Notes under the pieces: model-generated
What the model saw: the letters and a program-made list of their open reading frames with translations, nothing else
The model's database searches: none
What the model was told of the DNA's origin: nothing
Shown: positions 26,258 through 35,180 of the stretch, piece by piece
How positions within the stretch are numbered: position 1 is the stretch's first letter
Layout: the number at the start of each line of letters is the position of its first letter
From: Buttiauxella gaviniae
GTDB taxonomy: Bacteria > Pseudomonadota > Gammaproteobacteria > Enterobacterales > Enterobacteriaceae
Reading direction: 5' to 3'
NCBI RefSeq assembly: GCF_040786275.1
Contig: NZ_JBFMVT010000002.1
Coordinates: 2,914,001 to 2,978,000 of the forward strand
Length of the DNA stretch: 64,000 nucleotides
Made by a program: the position numbers and the translations under genes

Positions 26258-26310
26258 TGCACCAAAATCACGCATAAATCCAATGGTTATCGCCATTGGT
26301 GCAGAAGCGA

Positions 26311-26341
26311 AACGCACCATGCACTGAAATGGTGCGTTTTT
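26311..26341 (+). terminator. Rho-independent terminator of mdlAB
   Basis: AACGCACCAT pairs perfectly with ATGGTGCGTT around GCACTGAA, followed by T-rich sequence. The right arm overlaps the NtrC-like site described at 26320-26336. Confidence 0.75.
26320..26336 (+). promoter_or_regulatory. NtrC (GlnG) enhancer site for glnK-amtB
   Basis: TGCACTGAAATGGTGCG fits the NtrC consensus (GCAC, seven bases, GTGC) and its centre lies about 115 bases upstream of the -24 element of glnK, a usual enhancer distance. A weaker relative (TGCACCAAAATCACGCA) is at 26257-26273. Confidence 0.7.
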
Positions 26342-26441
26342 CTTTTCTAAGAACTTTCTTAAACCCAGTCATCGTAATTTCTCTCTCTTGGATCCCGATT
26401 CGGCGCGGCTTAACGCGCTGAAAATAGCTGCTTTCCATTTT

Positions 26442-26457
26442 TGGCATGGCCTTTGCT
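26442..26457 (+). promoter_or_regulatory. Sigma54 promoter of glnK-amtB
   Basis: TGGCAT, five bases, TTGCT places the invariant GG and GC exactly 12 bases apart, the -24/-12 pattern of sigma54 promoters. It lies 54 bases before the glnK start codon. Confidence 0.88.
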
Positions 26458-26510
26458 TTATCTATCTCGTGTTGTTGAGGCAATTACCCATTTCTGACTG
26501 GAGGGGATTT

Positions 26511-26849
26511 ATGAAGCTGGTTACCGTGGTGATCAAACCGTTCAAACTCGAAGACGTTCGCGAAGCGCTGTCTTCTATCGGTATTCAAGGGCTGACCGTC
26601 ACCGAAGTGAAAGGCTTTGGTCGCCAGAAAGGTCATGCAGAGTTGTACCGCGGTGCAGAGTACAGCGTCAATTTCCTGCCTAAAGTGAAAATTGATGTGG
26701 CAATTGCCGATGATCAACTCGATGAAGTGATTGATGTCATTAGCAAAGCTGCCTACACCGGTAAGATTGGCGATGGCAAAATTTTCGTTGCTGAGTTGCA
26801 ACGCGTCATCCGCATTCGTACCGGCGAAGCCGACGAAGCTGCACTCTAA
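26511..26849 (+). CDS. glnK: Nitrogen regulatory protein P-II 2 (GlnK)
   Basis: GlnK is a trimeric PII signal protein that blocks the ammonium channel AmtB when nitrogen is plentiful and is uridylylated at Tyr51 when it is scarce. The 112-residue product from the ATG at 26511 has Tyr51 in the T-loop (LYRGAEYSVNFLPK) and the PII signature GKIFVAELQRVIRIRTGE. Upstream in-frame codons are ignored because the sigma54 promoter lies inside them. The RBS is GGAGGGG. Confidence 0.97.
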   Translation: MKLVTVVIKPFKLEDVREALSSIGIQGLTVTEVKGFGRQKGHAELYRGAEYSVNFLPKVKIDVAIADDQLDEVIDVISKAAYTGKIGDGKIFVAELQRVIRIRTGEADEAAL

Positions 26850-26881
26850 TCGTCTTGCCACTCGTGAAAGGGATGGAAAAA

Positions 26882-28168
26882 ATGAAGAAATTAGCCTCTA
26901 TCTTTGGCGCTGTAGCCCTGGCGGTTGCGCCATCAATTGCTCTGGCTGCACCGGCTGTGGCCGACAAAGCAGACAACGCCTTTATGATGATTAGCACCGC
27001 ACTGGTGCTGTTTATGACAATTCCTGGACTGGCGCTGTTTTACGGCGGCCTGATTCGCTCCAAAAACGTGCTGTCGATGCTGACGCAAATTACGGTCACG
27101 TTTGCCCTGGTTTGCGTGCTGTGGGTGGTCTACGGCTACTCGTTGGCCTTCGGTACCGGCGGCAACTTCTTTGGTAATTTCGATTGGGTGATGCTGAAAA
27201 ACATTCAACTCACCGCGTTGATGGGATCTTTCTATCAATATATCCACGTTGCGTTCCAGGGCTCTTTTGCCTGTATTACCGTCGGGCTGATTGTAGGGGC
27301 ACTGGCTGAACGTATTCGCTTCTCTGCGGTACTGATCTTCGTGGTTATCTGGCTGACGCTCTCTTATATACCGATTGCGCACATGGTGTGGGGTGGTGGC
27401 TTGCTGGCAACGCACGGCGCGATGGACTTTGCGGGCGGAACAGTCGTACACATTAACGCCGCAGTAGCAGGCCTGGTTGGCGCTTACCTGATTGGCAAAC
27501 GTGTGGGTTACGGTAAAGAAGCGTTCAAACCGCACAACCTGCCGATGGTCTTTACCGGCACGGCAATTCTTTACTTCGGCTGGTTTGGCTTCAACGCCGG
27601 TTCTGCCAGCGCAGCTAATGAAATTGCGGCTCTGGCCTTTGTAAACACAGTAGTTGCCACGGCGGCGGCGGTTCTCGGTTGGGTGTTTGGCGAATGGGCA
27701 TTACGCGGTAAACCGTCTCTGCTGGGCGCGTGTTCTGGTGCCATTGCAGGCCTGGTCGGTATCACCCCTGCATGTGGTTATGTGGGCGTCGGCGGCGCAT
27801 TGATTATCGGTATCGTTGCAGGTCTGGCGGGTTTATGGGGTGTTACGCTGCTGAAAAAATGGCTGCGTGTGGATGACCCTTGCGATGTGTTCGGTGTCCA
27901 CGGCGTGTGCGGTATCGTTGGCTGCATCATGACCGGTATCTTTGCGGCGACCTCTTTGGGTGGTGTGGGGTACGCAGAAGGTGTGACTATGGGCCATCAG
28001 GTACTGGTGCAGTTAGAAAGTATCGGCGTGACGATTGTCTGGTCTGCGGTGGTTGCCTTCATCGGCTTTAAAGTTGCCGACCTGACTGTGGGTCTGCGTG
28101 TACCAGAAGAGCATGAGCGCGAAGGCCTGGATGTGAACAGCCACGGCGAAAATGCTTACAACGCATAA
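26882..28168 (+). CDS. amtB: Ammonium channel AmtB
   Basis: AmtB is the trimeric inner-membrane ammonium/ammonia conductor. Choosing the ATG at 26882 gives 428 residues, the E. coli length, with a cleavable signal peptide ending LALAAPAVADKADNAF and eleven membrane segments. The pore twin histidines lie in IPIAHMVWGG and DVFGVHGVCG. The C-terminal tail VPEEHEREGLDVNSHGENAY, needed for GlnK gating, is intact. An ATG nine bases upstream is an alternative start. It is co-transcribed with glnK after a 32-base gap. Confidence 0.96.
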   Translation: MKKLASIFGAVALAVAPSIALAAPAVADKADNAFMMISTALVLFMTIPGLALFYGGLIRSKNVLSMLTQITVTFALVCVLWVVYGYSLAFGTGGNFFGNFDWVMLKNIQLTALMGSFYQYIHVAFQGSFACITVGLIVGALAERIRFSAVLIFVVIWLTLSYIPIAHMVWGGGLLATHGAMDFAGGTVVHINAAVAGLVGAYLIGKRVGYGKEAFKPHNLPMVFTGTAILYFGWFGFNAGSASAANEIAALAFVNTVVATAAAVLGWVFGEWALRGKPSLLGACSGAIAGLVGITPACGYVGVGGALIIGIVAGLAGLWGVTLLKKWLRVDDPCDVFGVHGVCGIVGCIMTGIFAATSLGGVGYAEGVTMGHQVLVQLESIGVTIVWSAVVAFIGFKVADLTVGLRVPEEHEREGLDVNSHGENAYNA

Positions 28169-28181
28169 GTCATTCAGCAAT

Positions 28182-28210
28182 AAAAAAGCGGAGCCGGTGC
28201 TCCGCTTTTT
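28182..28210. terminator. Bidirectional terminator between amtB and tesB
   Basis: GCGGAGC pairs with GCTCCGC around CGGT, flanked by A6 on the left and T5 on the right, so it can end both convergent genes. Confidence 0.9.
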
Positions 28211-28226
28211 GCATTTAAACAGTGAG

Positions 28227-29087
28227 TTAACCGCGCTTGCGCATCACGCCTTCTTGCACCGTTGACGCAACTAAAACGCCATCGCGTGAATAAAATTCTC
28301 CGCGAACAAAACCCCGTGCGCTGGAAGCTGAAGTGCTCTCCACGCTATAGAGCAGCCAGTCATTCATATCGAACGGGCGGTGGAACCACATGGAGTGATC
28401 GATCGTCGCCACCTGCATACCTGGCTCGAGGAACCCGATACCGTGCGGCTGCAACGCCGTCGGCAGGAAGTTAAAATCGGACGCGTAGCCCAACAAATAT
28501 TGATGAACGCGTAAATCAGCCGGCATCTGGCCGTTTGCCCGCATCCACACCTGGCGTACCGGTTCATCAACATGACCCTGCATTGGGTTATGGAAAACGA
28601 CCGGGCGAATCTCCAGCGGCTTTTCGCATAAAAACTTCTCTTTGAGCGTCTGAGGTAGAAGCTTTTCAAACGCCATAGCGATTTCTGTTTCAGATTTCAG
28701 ATTTTCCGGAGCAGGGGCCGCAGGCATGGTTTTTTGATGCTCAAAACCCGGTTCGGGCGCCTGGAAAGAGGCGGTCATGTAGAAAATCGGTTTGCCATTC
28801 TGGATTGCCGCCACGCGGCGAGCGCTAAAACTATTGCCATCGCGCAGTGTTTCGACGTCATAAACAATCGGTTTTTGGCTATCGCCGGGGCGCAGGAAAT
28901 AACTGTGGAATGAGTGCACCAGGCGATCCACCGGCACGGTTTCTTTGGCGGCATATAACGCCTGACCCACCACCTGCCCGCCGAAAACCTGACGTAAACC
29001 TAAGTCCTCGCTCTGGCCACGAAAAATACCTTCTTCAATCTTTTCCAGATTGAGTAATGCCAACAAATTGCTGAGCGCCTGACTCAT
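28227..29087 (-). CDS. tesB: Acyl-CoA thioesterase II (TesB)
   Basis: TesB hydrolyses medium- and long-chain acyl-CoA in the cytoplasm. The 286-residue product is the same length as in E. coli and made of two hotdog domains. The catalytic residues known for TesB are present at the same positions: Asp204 (in [11 protein letters not shown]), Thr228 and Gln278 (in STVQEGVMR). Confidence 0.97.
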   Translation of the reverse strand: MSQALSNLLALLNLEKIEEGIFRGQSEDLGLRQVFGGQVVGQALYAAKETVPVDRLVHSFHSYFLRPGDSQKPIVYDVETLRDGNSFSARRVAAIQNGKPIFYMTASFQAPEPGFEHQKTMPAAPAPENLKSETEIAMAFEKLLPQTLKEKFLCEKPLEIRPVVFHNPMQGHVDEPVRQVWMRANGQMPADLRVHQYLLGYASDFNFLPTALQPHGIGFLEPGMQVATIDHSMWFHRPFDMNDWLLYSVESTSASSARGFVRGEFYSRDGVLVASTVQEGVMRKRG

Positions 29088-29302
29088 AAAAAGTCCTCAA
29101 TAAAAAAATAAAAATCGGGCAATTGGCCTGATTATAACAGGTTTCTAACACATTCCACGCAGTGGCCCGACCTGACGATCTCTTCCACTTTTGGGCAAAA
29201 ATCAGTGATATGTGCCACACTTAGCGTGATAAGTATGTTTAACCACTCATTACTTGTGGGCCTGCGGCCCGCTGGTGCATTGATAATAAGGAGAACAAAT
29301 CA

Positions 29303-29878
29303 ATGAAACTTGTGCACACGTTAAGTGGTTTAGCCATTGCTGTAGCGATGGTGGGATGCGCGCAGAAAAGTGCCGATATCCCAACGCCTGCCCCTGCTGC
29401 AACGACCTCATCGTCTGCAGCGACGGCGCAGTCGACTATTGCGCAGCCGAGCGTTACCGGTACGGTGTGGATTCGTCAGAAGGTCGCATTGCCACCTGAT
29501 GCGGTGCTCACTGTCACCTTGTCTGATGCCTCTTTAGCGGATGCTCCGTCGCGAGTCCTTTCGCAAAAAGCGGTTCGAACCGATGGGAAACAGCCGCCGT
29601 ACAGCTTTGTGCTGCCATTTAACCCAGCGGATATTCAGCCCAACGCGCGTATTATCCTTAGCGCTGCGATCAGCGTGAATAATCAGTTGATGTTTATTAC
29701 CGATACTATTCAGCCGGTGGTAAACAGCGGTGGGACAAAAGCGGATCTGACATTGGTTCCCGTACAGCAAACTGCGGTGCCAGTGGCGAACAACGGTGGG
29801 GCGGCAACAACGGTTCCATTGACTTCACCGACTCAGGTGAATCCTTCCTCAGCGGTGCCTGCGCCTACGCAATTCTAA
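29303..29878 (+). CDS. ybaY: YbaY family lipoprotein
   Basis: The 191-residue product is a predicted lipoprotein with signal peptide ending VAMVGC, lipobox Cys near residue 19. A Ser/Thr/Ala-rich linker precedes a compact domain (residues about 50-150, SVTGTVWIRQKVALPPDAV). The Pro/Ser/Thr-rich C-terminus looks unstructured. YbaY is conserved in enterobacteria; its function is not established. The start follows AAGGAGAAC. Confidence 0.92.
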   Translation: MKLVHTLSGLAIAVAMVGCAQKSADIPTPAPAATTSSSAATAQSTIAQPSVTGTVWIRQKVALPPDAVLTVTLSDASLADAPSRVLSQKAVRTDGKQPPYSFVLPFNPADIQPNARIILSAAISVNNQLMFITDTIQPVVNSGGTKADLTLVPVQQTAVPVANNGGAATTVPLTSPTQVNPSSAVPAPTQF

Positions 29879-29905
29879 TGATAAGCGCCTCTGTGGAGGC
29901 GCTTT

Positions 29906-30217
29906 TTAGTAATTCCAGCGATAACGTTCCATATCAATATGCCCGTCGCCAGAAACCACAATTCCTTCTGAAAGCAAGGCTTGCCGCTGGCGTTGTAAAT
30001 CGGGCCCCGTCAAGGAAATCTGACCATGACGATTTACTACGCGATGCCACGGTAATTTGCTCCCCTCCGGTAAACGCTTGAGTACGCCGCCCACTTGCCT
30101 TGCTGCGCGAGGTGAACCTGCCAGATGCGCAACGTCACCATATGTCGTGACATGGCCTTCAGGAATCGCGGCAATAATCTGATAAACCCGCTGTGGAAAT
30201 GAGTCTTGGGTATCCAT
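29906..30217 (-). CDS. atl: Alkyltransferase-like DNA-binding protein Atl (YbaZ)
   Basis: Atl is related to O6-alkylguanine-DNA alkyltransferase but has Trp in place of the reactive Cys (LPWHRVVNRHG instead of PCHR). It therefore binds O6-alkylguanine lesions without repairing them and flags them for nucleotide excision repair. The 103-residue product starts MDTQDSFPQRVYQ after CAGGGAG; I rejected an upstream start that lengthens it to 139. It converges on ybaY. Confidence 0.93.
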   Translation of the reverse strand: MDTQDSFPQRVYQIIAAIPEGHVTTYGDVAHLAGSPRAARQVGGVLKRLPEGSKLPWHRVVNRHGQISLTGPDLQRQRQALLSEGIVVSGDGHIDMERYRWNY

Positions 30218-30381
30218 AAAAAACTCCCTGGCACGATGCGAGTTAGAATAATCGCCATGGTCTAAACTGAAAAGAAAAACAGGGGCTGCGTAATAAAGCA
30301 ACACCTGACCGCCAGCGGCTTGCAATTGCCTGGGGCAACATGGATAATGCGCCAGCGCGTTAGGTAACTAGCGCTCTCAAT

Positions 30382-30495
30382 GGGGGCTCTGTTGGTTCTC
30401 CCGCAACACTAATTTGTGAATTCGGTCAGGTCCGGAAGGAAGCAGCCGCAGCAGATGACGTGTGTGCCGGGATGTAGCTGGCAGGGCCCCCACCC
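30382..30495 (+). ncRNA. ffs: 4.5S RNA (signal recognition particle RNA)
   Basis: The 114-base RNA pairs with Ffh to form the bacterial signal recognition particle. The 5' end GGGGGCTCTGTTGGTTCTCC and 3' end GGCAGGGCCCCCACCC pair, and the universally conserved tip GGTCAGGTCCGGAAGGAAGC is present. The length equals mature E. coli 4.5S RNA. Only the distal stem just before the tip differs noticeably from E. coli. Confidence 0.97.
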
Positions 30496-30509
30496 AATTC
30501 TGCCCCGTG

Positions 30510-31958
30510 CTAAACAACCGCTTTTCTCGCATATTCATTTCCGGCTTGCACCAAATTTTCCCAAAGCGGTTTCAATCGCTCCAGGGCGGCGCGCATTTGC
30601 GTCGGTTCAAGCGTAAACGGCAATCTCAAATAACGCTCAAATGCCCCTTCAGACCCAAACCGCGGGCCAGCGCCAATGCGGATACCAATCGATTCTGCGC
30701 TTGCGGCAAATACCGTCGCCAGAGGTTTTGGTAACTCAATCCACCAGGATAGCCCTCCTTGCGGCACTATCGTGATTTTCCAGTCCGGGAATAATTCTCG
30801 TATCGCTTCCCCGCAGGCATCCCGTTGCTGGCGAAGCATTTCGCGGCGCTGAGGCAGAAAATTTTCAGCTTCATTAAACAAATTGATAGCGGCAAGTTGT
30901 TCGAGCAGCGGCGAGCCGAGGTCTAACGAATCCCTGGTCTGAATGAGTGAGGCTATCGTGCGCGTGCTGGCGCGAATCCATCCGATACGTAAACCACCCC
31001 AGAATGTTTTCCCGGCGGAACCCAGAGTTATCACCCGTTCGTCGTTATCGAAAGCAGCCAGAGGCGGTGGGGGCGGGGTGTCGTACCACAAATCGACCAT
31101 CGTTTCATCGGCAACAATCGTGGTGCGGGTGCGGGCGGCGATATCCGCAATGGTCTGGCGTGTGGCTGCATCCATACAGCGCCCGCTCGGATTATGAAAA
31201 TCGGCAAGAAGATAGGCCAGGCGCGGTGAAGTTTGCGCGATCGTTGCCGCCAGGCCTTCGGGATCCCAGCCTTGTTCCGTCAGGCTTACGGGAACAGCAC
31301 GACATGACGCGCCCTTAATGGCGGTGAGCGCCATCGGGTAAGTGGGATGGTCGATCACCACGCGATCGCCGGGCCCCGTCAGCATACGCAGAATCAGGCC
31401 GAAGCCGCTGAGCGCGCCATTCACGATCATTATCTGATCGGCGCTCGTCGGCAAACCACGGGCTGCGTAACGCTTTGCGATAACCTGGCGCAGTTCCGGC
31501 AAACCCTGCTGGTCGTATCCGGTGCTACCCAAATACTCTGGCAAAGCAATCAGCGCGCTGGCGTAAGCCTGATGAATTTCTGGCCCGGCGGTGAGCGCGG
31601 CGGTTGAGAGATCCAGCGTCGTTGCGCGGCCCGGCAGAGGAGACACTTTTTGCCCACCTTCCGGCAAAATAGTGACCGAGCCCGACCCTTGTCGGCTGGC
31701 GAGATAACCCTCATCCCGCAGTTGTGCCAGTGCGGTGGCGACAGTCGTGCGGCTCACGCCCAGCGCCGCAGCTAATTCACGTTCACCCGGCAGGCGGCTA
31801 TCAAGCGGCAGGCGTCCATCCAAAATCAATAACCGCAAACCATCCGCCAGTTGCCGATAAACCGGCGTACGCGGTAAATCCTGATGCCAGTTTCCCAGCA
31901 GTTTTACCAGAGAAGCTGAACCCGTTCTGCGCTGTGCCATAGCAATCCACTTTTTCAT
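30510..31958 (-). CDS. MocR-family regulator, YczR-like (GntR helix-turn-helix plus aminotransferase domain)
   Basis: The 482-residue protein joins an N-terminal GntR winged helix (residues about 30-95, [20 protein letters not shown]) to a fold-type I aminotransferase domain. The likely PLP lysine is in [16 protein letters not shown] and the aspartate region in [13 protein letters not shown]. Such MocR proteins bind PLP or PLP-amino-acid adducts to control a neighbour. It is divergent from a YczE-type membrane protein, the arrangement known for YczR/yczE. The start at 31958 has AAGG seven bases upstream; an ATG six codons in is possible. Confidence 0.87.
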   Translation of the reverse strand: MKKWIAMAQRRTGSASLVKLLGNWHQDLPRTPVYRQLADGLRLLILDGRLPLDSRLPGERELAAALGVSRTTVATALAQLRDEGYLASRQGSGSVTILPEGGQKVSPLPGRATTLDLSTAALTAGPEIHQAYASALIALPEYLGSTGYDQQGLPELRQVIAKRYAARGLPTSADQIMIVNGALSGFGLILRMLTGPGDRVVIDHPTYPMALTAIKGASCRAVPVSLTEQGWDPEGLAATIAQTSPRLAYLLADFHNPSGRCMDAATRQTIADIAARTRTTIVADETMVDLWYDTPPPPPLAAFDNDERVITLGSAGKTFWGGLRIGWIRASTRTIASLIQTRDSLDLGSPLLEQLAAINLFNEAENFLPQRREMLRQQRDACGEAIRELFPDWKITIVPQGGLSWWIELPKPLATVFAASAESIGIRIGAGPRFGSEGAFERYLRLPFTLEPTQMRAALERLKPLWENLVQAGNEYARKAVV

Positions 31959-32028
31959 AACTGGACCTTAATATCAGTGCCATTTTGCGTAAAAGTAAAG
32001 CCACAAAAGAATGTTGAGGTTAAAGATA

Positions 32029-32646
32029 ATGATCGCTCGTCGCTTGCTGCAACTCTACACCGGGCTTGTGCTATACGGTGTTTCCACGGCTATGTTTGTG
32101 CGTGCCAATTTAGGTGCCGATCCCTGGAATGTGTTCCACCTTGGCGTTGCGCGGATATTCTCTTTGAATATTGGCATGGTGATGATTTTGGTTGGGGCGC
32201 TGGTGCTTTTGCTGTGGATCCCGCTGCGCCAGAAACCCGGTCTTGGCACGATAAGCAATGTTATTGTGCTGGGTCTTGCCGCCGATGCCGCGTTGGCGTT
32301 AATGCCGCCGCTTGAGTCGCTGGTTGCCCGCAGCTTCTTGTTATTCTGCGCAATTTTAGTGAATGCGATCGCGACCGGGATGTACATCGGGGCGGGTTTT
32401 GGCTCCGGCCCGCGTGACGGTTTAATGACCGGCATTAACGCCCGTACCGGCTGGTCAGTGCGCAGCGTGCGCACGGCGATTGAAGTCACGGTCTTACTGG
32501 CCGGTTGGTTGATGGGCGGCACATTTGGCGTGGGTACGGTGCTTTACGCGCTGGCTATTGGCCCGCTGATTCAGTTCTTTTTACCCTGGTTCCGCATTCA
32601 AAAACAGGCACAAAAAAACCTGGTTGAACCGACAATCGTGCCCTAA
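32029..32646 (+). CDS. YczE/YitT-type integral membrane protein
   Basis: The 205-residue product has five or more membrane segments and the motif VRANLGADPWNVFHLG typical of the YczE/YyaS family. No substrate is established; the family is usually found next to YczR-type MocR regulators, as here. I prefer the ATG at 32029 (MIARRLLQLY) because GAGG lies nine bases upstream; an ATG at 32011 would add six residues. Only 70 bases separate the two divergent start codons, so their promoters overlap. Confidence 0.82.
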   Translation: MIARRLLQLYTGLVLYGVSTAMFVRANLGADPWNVFHLGVARIFSLNIGMVMILVGALVLLLWIPLRQKPGLGTISNVIVLGLAADAALALMPPLESLVARSFLLFCAILVNAIATGMYIGAGFGSGPRDGLMTGINARTGWSVRSVRTAIEVTVLLAGWLMGGTFGVGTVLYALAIGPLIQFFLPWFRIQKQAQKNLVEPTIVP

Positions 32647-32681
32647 GGTTGAAGCCAAAACCCATGATGGATGAGGTAATG

Positions 32682-33509
32682 ATGAACAGCACGGTCATCA
32701 GTAAAGCGGCGGCGCACTGGAGTAGTCATCAGCTAGCGGACATTCTCTCTTACTGTTTTGAAGGATATCTGGTTTCGTTCACCATTGATGGCGAAACGTT
32801 TGCCTCGCGTTTTGGGGCTGAAGACATCAGTCTTAATGACAGTAAAGTCTGGGTGCAGGACGGGGAGCCGAAAGCGCTGGCGGTTATCACCCGTCGGGGG
32901 CAAAGCAGCCGCCTGGGCGCGTTTGCGATTCGTCCGGAATTGCGCGGGCAGGGATTGGGTAAACAGTTTATGCGCCAGCTCATTGATGAAGCGCGTGCGC
33001 GTGGCGACCGAAATATGTGGCTGGAAGTGATTGTCGGGAACGATAGCGGGCAGGCGCTGTATGAGCGGATGGGATTTGTTTGCCAGCAGACGCTGGTTGG
33101 GTTTCATGCCACGGGCTCTACGCAGTTTCGTGAAACCGGCGAACTGCTGGAAATCGACCCGCTCACTATGGCTAAAAAAATGCTGGTCGATACCCATTTG
33201 CGGCTACCGTGGTTAAGTACGGCTGAAACCCTCTATAAACTACCGGGCAAAGCGTTTGTGCTTAATGATGTGGCTTACGCGATGATTATTCCGGTTCCTC
33301 ATTCCCGGCAATTCCGGTTGCGCATGTTGTATGTTGATCCTGCGGCCCGTGGCAGAGGTCATGCCAAAGAGCTGCTTATCCAGTTGCAAGAACGCTTCCC
33401 CGGCCTTTCAACCGCTACGGCAATTCCTGAACAGATCGCGCCCCTTTTTCTGAGTAGCGGCTACCGTCAGGATCCCGTTACGCAATATGAAATGCTGCTT
33501 AAATTCTAA
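32682..33509 (+). CDS. Tandem-GNAT N-acetyltransferase
   Basis: The 275-residue protein contains two GNAT folds. The first has the acetyl-CoA loop RPELRGQGLGKQFMRQL and the GNAT-like GQALYERMGF; the second is smaller, with RGRGHAKELLIQLQ. The substrate is unknown. I chose the ATG at 32682 because GAGG lies five bases before it; ATG at 32679 or a TTG at 32649 are alternatives. It follows the YczE-type gene after 35 bases, so the two may be co-transcribed. Confidence 0.78.
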   Translation: MNSTVISKAAAHWSSHQLADILSYCFEGYLVSFTIDGETFASRFGAEDISLNDSKVWVQDGEPKALAVITRRGQSSRLGAFAIRPELRGQGLGKQFMRQLIDEARARGDRNMWLEVIVGNDSGQALYERMGFVCQQTLVGFHATGSTQFRETGELLEIDPLTMAKKMLVDTHLRLPWLSTAETLYKLPGKAFVLNDVAYAMIIPVPHSRQFRLRMLYVDPAARGRGHAKELLIQLQERFPGLSTATAIPEQIAPLFLSSGYRQDPVTQYEMLLKF

Positions 33510-33605
33510 GTAAGCACTTTTCGTTCTTAACGACTAAACTTATCAATCGCAATCATCACGGGTGGAAATTATCTGCCCGTTCTCCTCACTTCGTGGAGGT
33601 TCACA

Positions 33606-33959
33606 ATGAACTACGTTGATGGTTTTGTGGTTGCTGTACCGGCAGAAAATAAAGAGGCATATAAGCAGTTGGCTGCGAAAGCGGCACCGTTGTTTAAAGA
33701 ATTTGGTGCATTACGCGTCGTGGAGTGCTGGGCGAATGATGTGCCCGACGGGAAGCTCACCGATTTTCGTATGGCGGTAAAAGCCGAAGAAAATGAAGAG
33801 GTTGTCTTTAGCTGGATTGAATATCCGTCAAAAGAAGTGCGTGACGAGGCTAATGCCAAAATGATGTCTGACCCGCGCATGAAAGAGTTTGGCGAATCCA
33901 TGCCGTTTGATGGCAAACGCATGATTTATGGCGGCTTTGCGCCAATTCTGGATGAATGA
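33606..33959 (+). CDS. ybaA: DUF1428 family protein YbaA
   Basis: The 117-residue cytoplasmic protein matches YbaA, a dimeric alpha/beta-barrel (EthD-like) fold with the family stretches NYVDGFVVAVPAENKEAYKQ and MPFDGKRMIYGGF. Its function is unknown. In E. coli it lies between ffs and ylaB (pdeB), and the same order is kept here apart from inserted genes on both sides. The RBS is GTGGAGG. Confidence 0.9.
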   Translation: MNYVDGFVVAVPAENKEAYKQLAAKAAPLFKEFGALRVVECWANDVPDGKLTDFRMAVKAEENEEVVFSWIEYPSKEVRDEANAKMMSDPRMKEFGESMPFDGKRMIYGGFAPILDE

Positions 33960-33975
33960 TTGGTGGCGGGCAAGG

Positions 33976-34034
33976 TCACCCTCACCCAGACCCGCTCCCT
34001 GAGGGTTAGGAGGAGAAGGTTAGGGTGAGGGTGA
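33976..34034. repeat. Inverted repeat between ybaA and norW
   Basis: TCACCCTCACCC at 33976 and its exact complement GGGTGAGGGTGA at 34023-34034 enclose a purine/pyrimidine-skewed middle. It lies between convergent genes and may serve as a transcript end. Related sequence (CCCCAACCCTCCCCTGACAAG) occurs at about 43733-43753. Confidence 0.7.
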
Positions 34035-34046
34035 TTGATTCAAAAT

Positions 34047-35180
34047 CTACAGCACTAATTCCCGCAGCAAACCAAACGCCAGTTTCATATGCGCTTCACT
34101 GACAATAAATCCCCGCAACTGCTGTGCTTCATCAAAACCTTTAGCAATCAGACCCTGCGGATCTGCGGTGATTTGCCAGCTTAAATCCGCGCGCTGCGTT
34201 TCGCCTGCCAGATGCAACGGCAGTTCAGGGGTTTTCACCTTGACCAGCATTGCTGGAAGTGCCAGACCATCGGCGGCACCGAGTAGATTTTTAGCAAGCG
34301 TCATGGCACTAAACTGAATCGGCTGCAGGAACGGCAGCACTTTGCCGTCGATTTCTGCGCAATCGCCTAATGCGTAGATATTTTCATCCGACGACTGCAA
34401 CTGACGGTTAACCTGAATACCGCGATTCACCGAAAGCCCGGCATGCTGCGCCAGCCCAACGTTTGGACGCAGGCCGATAGCCGCAACCACCGCATCAACT
34501 TCAACAATTCGTCCGTTGCTCAGAGTTGCGCTGACGCCCTGTTGCGTTTTAGCCAGGGACTCAAGGCGCTGATTAAACAGCAGCTCGACGCCCATTTGAT
34601 TCAGGCGATGCTGAAGGCGACTGCTCACCTCTGCAGGCATCAGCGAGGCGAGCAGGCTTGAGGAGTTATCCACCACAATCACCTGTTTACCCGCGCGGCA
34701 GAAGTCCATCGCCAGCTCCGTACCAATCAGGCCGCCACCTAAAATCATCACGCGCTTCGCATCACGCAGTGACGATTCACAGGCCAGGTACTCCTGCTGG
34801 CTGTTTAGCGTCAGCATCAGCTCTTTGCCTGGGATTGGCGGAAGCAGAGCGCTTGAGCCGGTTGCCAGAACCAGTTTGTCGTAGGAGAACTGCTGTTCGC
34901 CACATTTAACCACGCGTTCACGTGGGTTGATGTCCGACACCCAGGTATTGGCGTTTAGCGTCAGATTAAACTGTTCAGCAAACTCCCCGGCACGCTGCCG
35001 GGTGAGGTCTTCTGCACGTTGATTAAGGCTGATAACGTGGCTGAGATCGGGCTTGTTGTACTCATCCATGCTATCAGCGGCAATCATGCGCACAGGAACC
35101 TGGGCGTCATGTTTACGGATGTTTTTCACCAACTGGCGGGCGGCGAAGCCCGAGCCAATGATTACAATGCCATGATTCAT
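34047..35180 (-). CDS. norW: Nitric oxide reductase FlRd-NAD(+) reductase NorW
   Basis: NorW passes electrons from NADH to the rubredoxin domain of flavorubredoxin NorV. The 377-residue product is a pyridine nucleotide-disulfide oxidoreductase with the FAD motif [13 protein letters not shown] at the N-terminus, the NAD motif [17 protein letters not shown] mid-protein and the second FAD motif [13 protein letters not shown]. Its start overlaps the norV stop by four bases (ATGA). Confidence 0.95.
   Translation of the reverse strand: MNHGIVIIGSGFAARQLVKNIRKHDAQVPVRMIAADSMDEYNKPDLSHVISLNQRAEDLTRQRAGEFAEQFNLTLNANTWVSDINPRERVVKCGEQQFSYDKLVLATGSSALLPPIPGKELMLTLNSQQEYLACESSLRDAKRVMILGGGLIGTELAMDFCRAGKQVIVVDNSSSLLASLMPAEVSSRLQHRLNQMGVELLFNQRLESLAKTQQGVSATLSNGRIVEVDAVVAAIGLRPNVGLAQHAGLSVNRGIQVNRQLQSSDENIYALGDCAEIDGKVLPFLQPIQFSAMTLAKNLLGAADGLALPAMLVKVKTPELPLHLAGETQRADLSWQITADPQGLIAKGFDEAQQLRGFIVSEAHMKLAFGLLRELVL

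Noticed and set aside
30416-30734. Short frames over and after the 4.5S RNA gene
   Set aside because: They overlap the ffs RNA and the end of the MocR gene and have no coding character.
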